This document shows, one piece after another, positions 21,934 through 23,248 of a DNA stretch of 23,248 nucleotides. The DNA is taken from assembly GCA_937917025.1 (NCBI GenBank), contig CALFSF010000144.1, positions 1-23,248 on the forward strand. Reading direction: 5' to 3'. The number at the start of each line of letters is the position of its first letter. The stretch's first letter is position 1. This DNA comes from an uncultured Paraburkholderia sp. GTDB lineage: Bacteria; Pseudomonadota; Gammaproteobacteria; Burkholderiales; Burkholderiaceae. The notes below the pieces were generated by a model. It worked only from the letters and a program-made list of their open reading frames with translations. It made no database searches and was not told where the DNA came from. The translations under genes and the position numbers were made by a program.

Positions 21934-23248
21934 TCAGCCAGGCGTCCAGCGATAAACAATAATGCTGGAGTCGTTGTAGTTGTCCTTCGTGATGACGTAC
22001 TCCCCGGTCGATCGCAGGTACGACCTGAGGCCATACATCGAATCCACGTCGTTACCGATGTCCACGCTGGCGGGACTGGTGTTGGTCAACGTAGCGTCCA
22101 GGCTGCCTGTGTTGAGATTGAATGCGTCGATGTCGGGTACGGTGTGTACGTATCCGACGAACAGATAGTTGCCGGCCGCCGTGATCGACTTGGGATTGGG
22201 GTTGGCGATGTTGATCACCGGATTCGGCGATTTCTGGTTTCCCGCGCGCCAGCCGTGATACACCTCGATCCTCGTGCCGATCGACGTCCAGTCTGTGCTG
22301 CCGACAATGCCTTGCGCCAGGATCATCGTGTCGCTATCCGCGAGGTAGATGATTCGCGTCATCGGCCTGATGGACATCGGCGTGGAGTACGTGACGGCTG
22401 CACCCCAGGACGGCTTGCCATCGGCATCGAATCCAGTCAGCGGGTAGTAGTAGATATGGTTCGTCCTGTCGAGGCCGGCCCAGATGTTCCCATTGCTGTC
22501 GAGAGAAAATCCGCCCGTGACGGGTGCAGTCGTGTTGAACGCCGTACCCGGCAGCGAGGTGTCCGGTATCGCGATGTAGCCATTGGCCGCATTGAAATGG
22601 AAAAAGTAGAAGATCCCGGGATTCTGACCGGATGCGACAAGGATCCGGTTTGAACCGACGGTGGCGATTTGCGCGAAATGCTGGCCGCGCTGACCGTCGT
22701 TGATGTCGATGCGTGGATCCGACGGATAGTCGACCGGATCGACGGTGTTCGCTACGAATGTTCCTCCAGCGGTGCCGCTGTAGACGTTGAAGCCACCATA
22801 GAAGTACGCGCCGTCCGTGCCGGGGTCGGGCGCGCCGTTGCCTTCGAAGTTCAGCGCCTGAAGTTTCCATCGCAGGTTGCCCGAGCTGTCGTAGGCGTGA
22901 AGGTCGGTCGTGCCGTTGCGGCCGAGGTCCCAGGTTCCTCCCCATGGGTTGTTGAGGACGTACAGGTTGCCAGCAGCGTCCTTGCCGATGCCGGCCACGC
23001 GGGTGAATCGCTTGTCGCCGACCTGACCCTTGATGCCGGCCGTCGTGTCGAGATACCCGCCCTGAATGCCGAATGTGCCGACCTGAACGGGCCTGCCGGC
23101 GACACTGAATATCTTGATGTTCATGTCGGGCCCCTCGTCGCCGGCCATGAGCTGTCGAGTCGTGGCGTCGAAATACAGCGCGGAAGGCCGGGACGCGGCG
23201 GACATCTGGATCGCATTCAGGGATGCCCCGGCGGGACTGAATTCAACG
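21934..23248 (-). CDS. Hypothetical beta-propeller-like protein (5' end beyond window)
   Basis: The frame stays open through 23248, so the start lies outside the window. About 437 residues are visible and the ATG at 23205 is internal. I do not recognise a named family. Short recurring blocks (GIGKDAAGNLYVLNNPWGG, HAYDSSGNLRWKL, GGFSLDSNGNIWAGLDRTN, AAGNYLFVGYVHT) resemble NHL/SMP-30-type beta-propeller blades with DxxGNxY/W motifs. The sequence is rich in Gly, Asn, Thr and Tyr and has almost no Cys or Lys clusters, typical of exported proteins. A signal peptide would be on the missing part. Base composition is visibly lower in GC than flanking genes. It converges with permease 2 and is probably unrelated to the ABC locus. 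Confidence 0.75.
   Translation of the reverse strand, partial: VEFSPAGASLNAIQMSAASRPSALYFDATTRQLMAGDEGPDMNIKIFSVAGRPVQVGTFGIQGGYLDTTAGIKGQVGDKRFTRVAGIGKDAAGNLYVLNNPWGGTWDLGRNGTTDLHAYDSSGNLRWKLQALNFEGNGAPDPGTDGAYFYGGFNVYSGTAGGTFVANTVDPVDYPSDPRIDINDGQRGQHFAQIATVGSNRILVASGQNPGIFYFFHFNAANGYIAIPDTSLPGTAFNTTAPVTGGFSLDSNGNIWAGLDRTNHIYYYPLTGFDADGKPSWGAAVTYSTPMSIRPMTRIIYLADSDTMILAQGIVGSTDWTSIGTRIEVYHGWRAGNQKSPNPVINIANPNPKSITAAGNYLFVGYVHTVPDIDAFNLNTGSLDATLTNTSPASVDIGNDVDSMYGLRSYLRSTGEYVITKDNYNDSSIIVYRWTPG

Overview
The window is high-GC DNA, densely coding on both strands. Gene content and style (CbtAB behind a cobalamin riboswitch, a siderophore receptor next to a PepSY membrane protein, RpiR-regulated sugar ABC genes, Lrp/AsnC regulator) point to a Burkholderiaceae member such as Burkholderia, Paraburkholderia or Caballeronia. 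This placement comes from recognising families, not from a search. I saw no tRNA, rRNA, CRISPR array, transposase or phage gene.

Left part (1-7906): a TonB-dependent siderophore receptor (minus strand, running off the left edge) is divergent from a PepSY inner-membrane protein. Two Fur-box-like palindromes lie between them, so this looks like an iron-uptake pair. A CPA1 Na+/H+ antiporter follows, then a long AT-rich hairpin between convergent genes. The cobalt transporter pair cbtB-cbtA (minus strand) is preceded by a clear cobalamin riboswitch. Divergent from it is a histidine-phosphatase-fold protein that has lost both usual catalytic arginines. An Lrp/AsnC regulator closes this part.

Centre (8317-15349): nine co-directional genes, most overlapping by 4-8 bp, form one operon and are the most interesting part of the window. 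In order they are ketosynthase, MaoC-type dehydratase, acyl carrier protein, AurF-like diiron oxygenase, CrtI/CrtISO-like FAD oxidoreductase, FabG-like ketoreductase, 7Fe ferredoxin, a DUF3995 membrane protein and an ICMT-like membrane methyltransferase. This is a free-standing acyl-chain-building set (KS, KR, DH, ACP) with no enoyl reductase, no thioesterase and no acyltransferase, plus two redox tailoring enzymes, a likely electron donor and two membrane proteins. I infer an unsaturated, possibly polyenic, acyl-derived metabolite oxidised by the diiron enzyme. The product is unknown to me.

Right part (15479-21902): a sugar or polyol ABC uptake locus. An RpiR regulator, the UgpC/MalK-type ATPase and an SDR dehydrogenase lie on the minus strand. 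The periplasmic binding protein and two permeases lie on the plus strand. The shared divergent region holds two copies of a TGTAGGAWWTTTWCA-like element, a candidate RpiR operator. The last stretch (21934-23248, minus) is a 5'-truncated gene for a probable beta-propeller protein of unknown function, with visibly lower GC.
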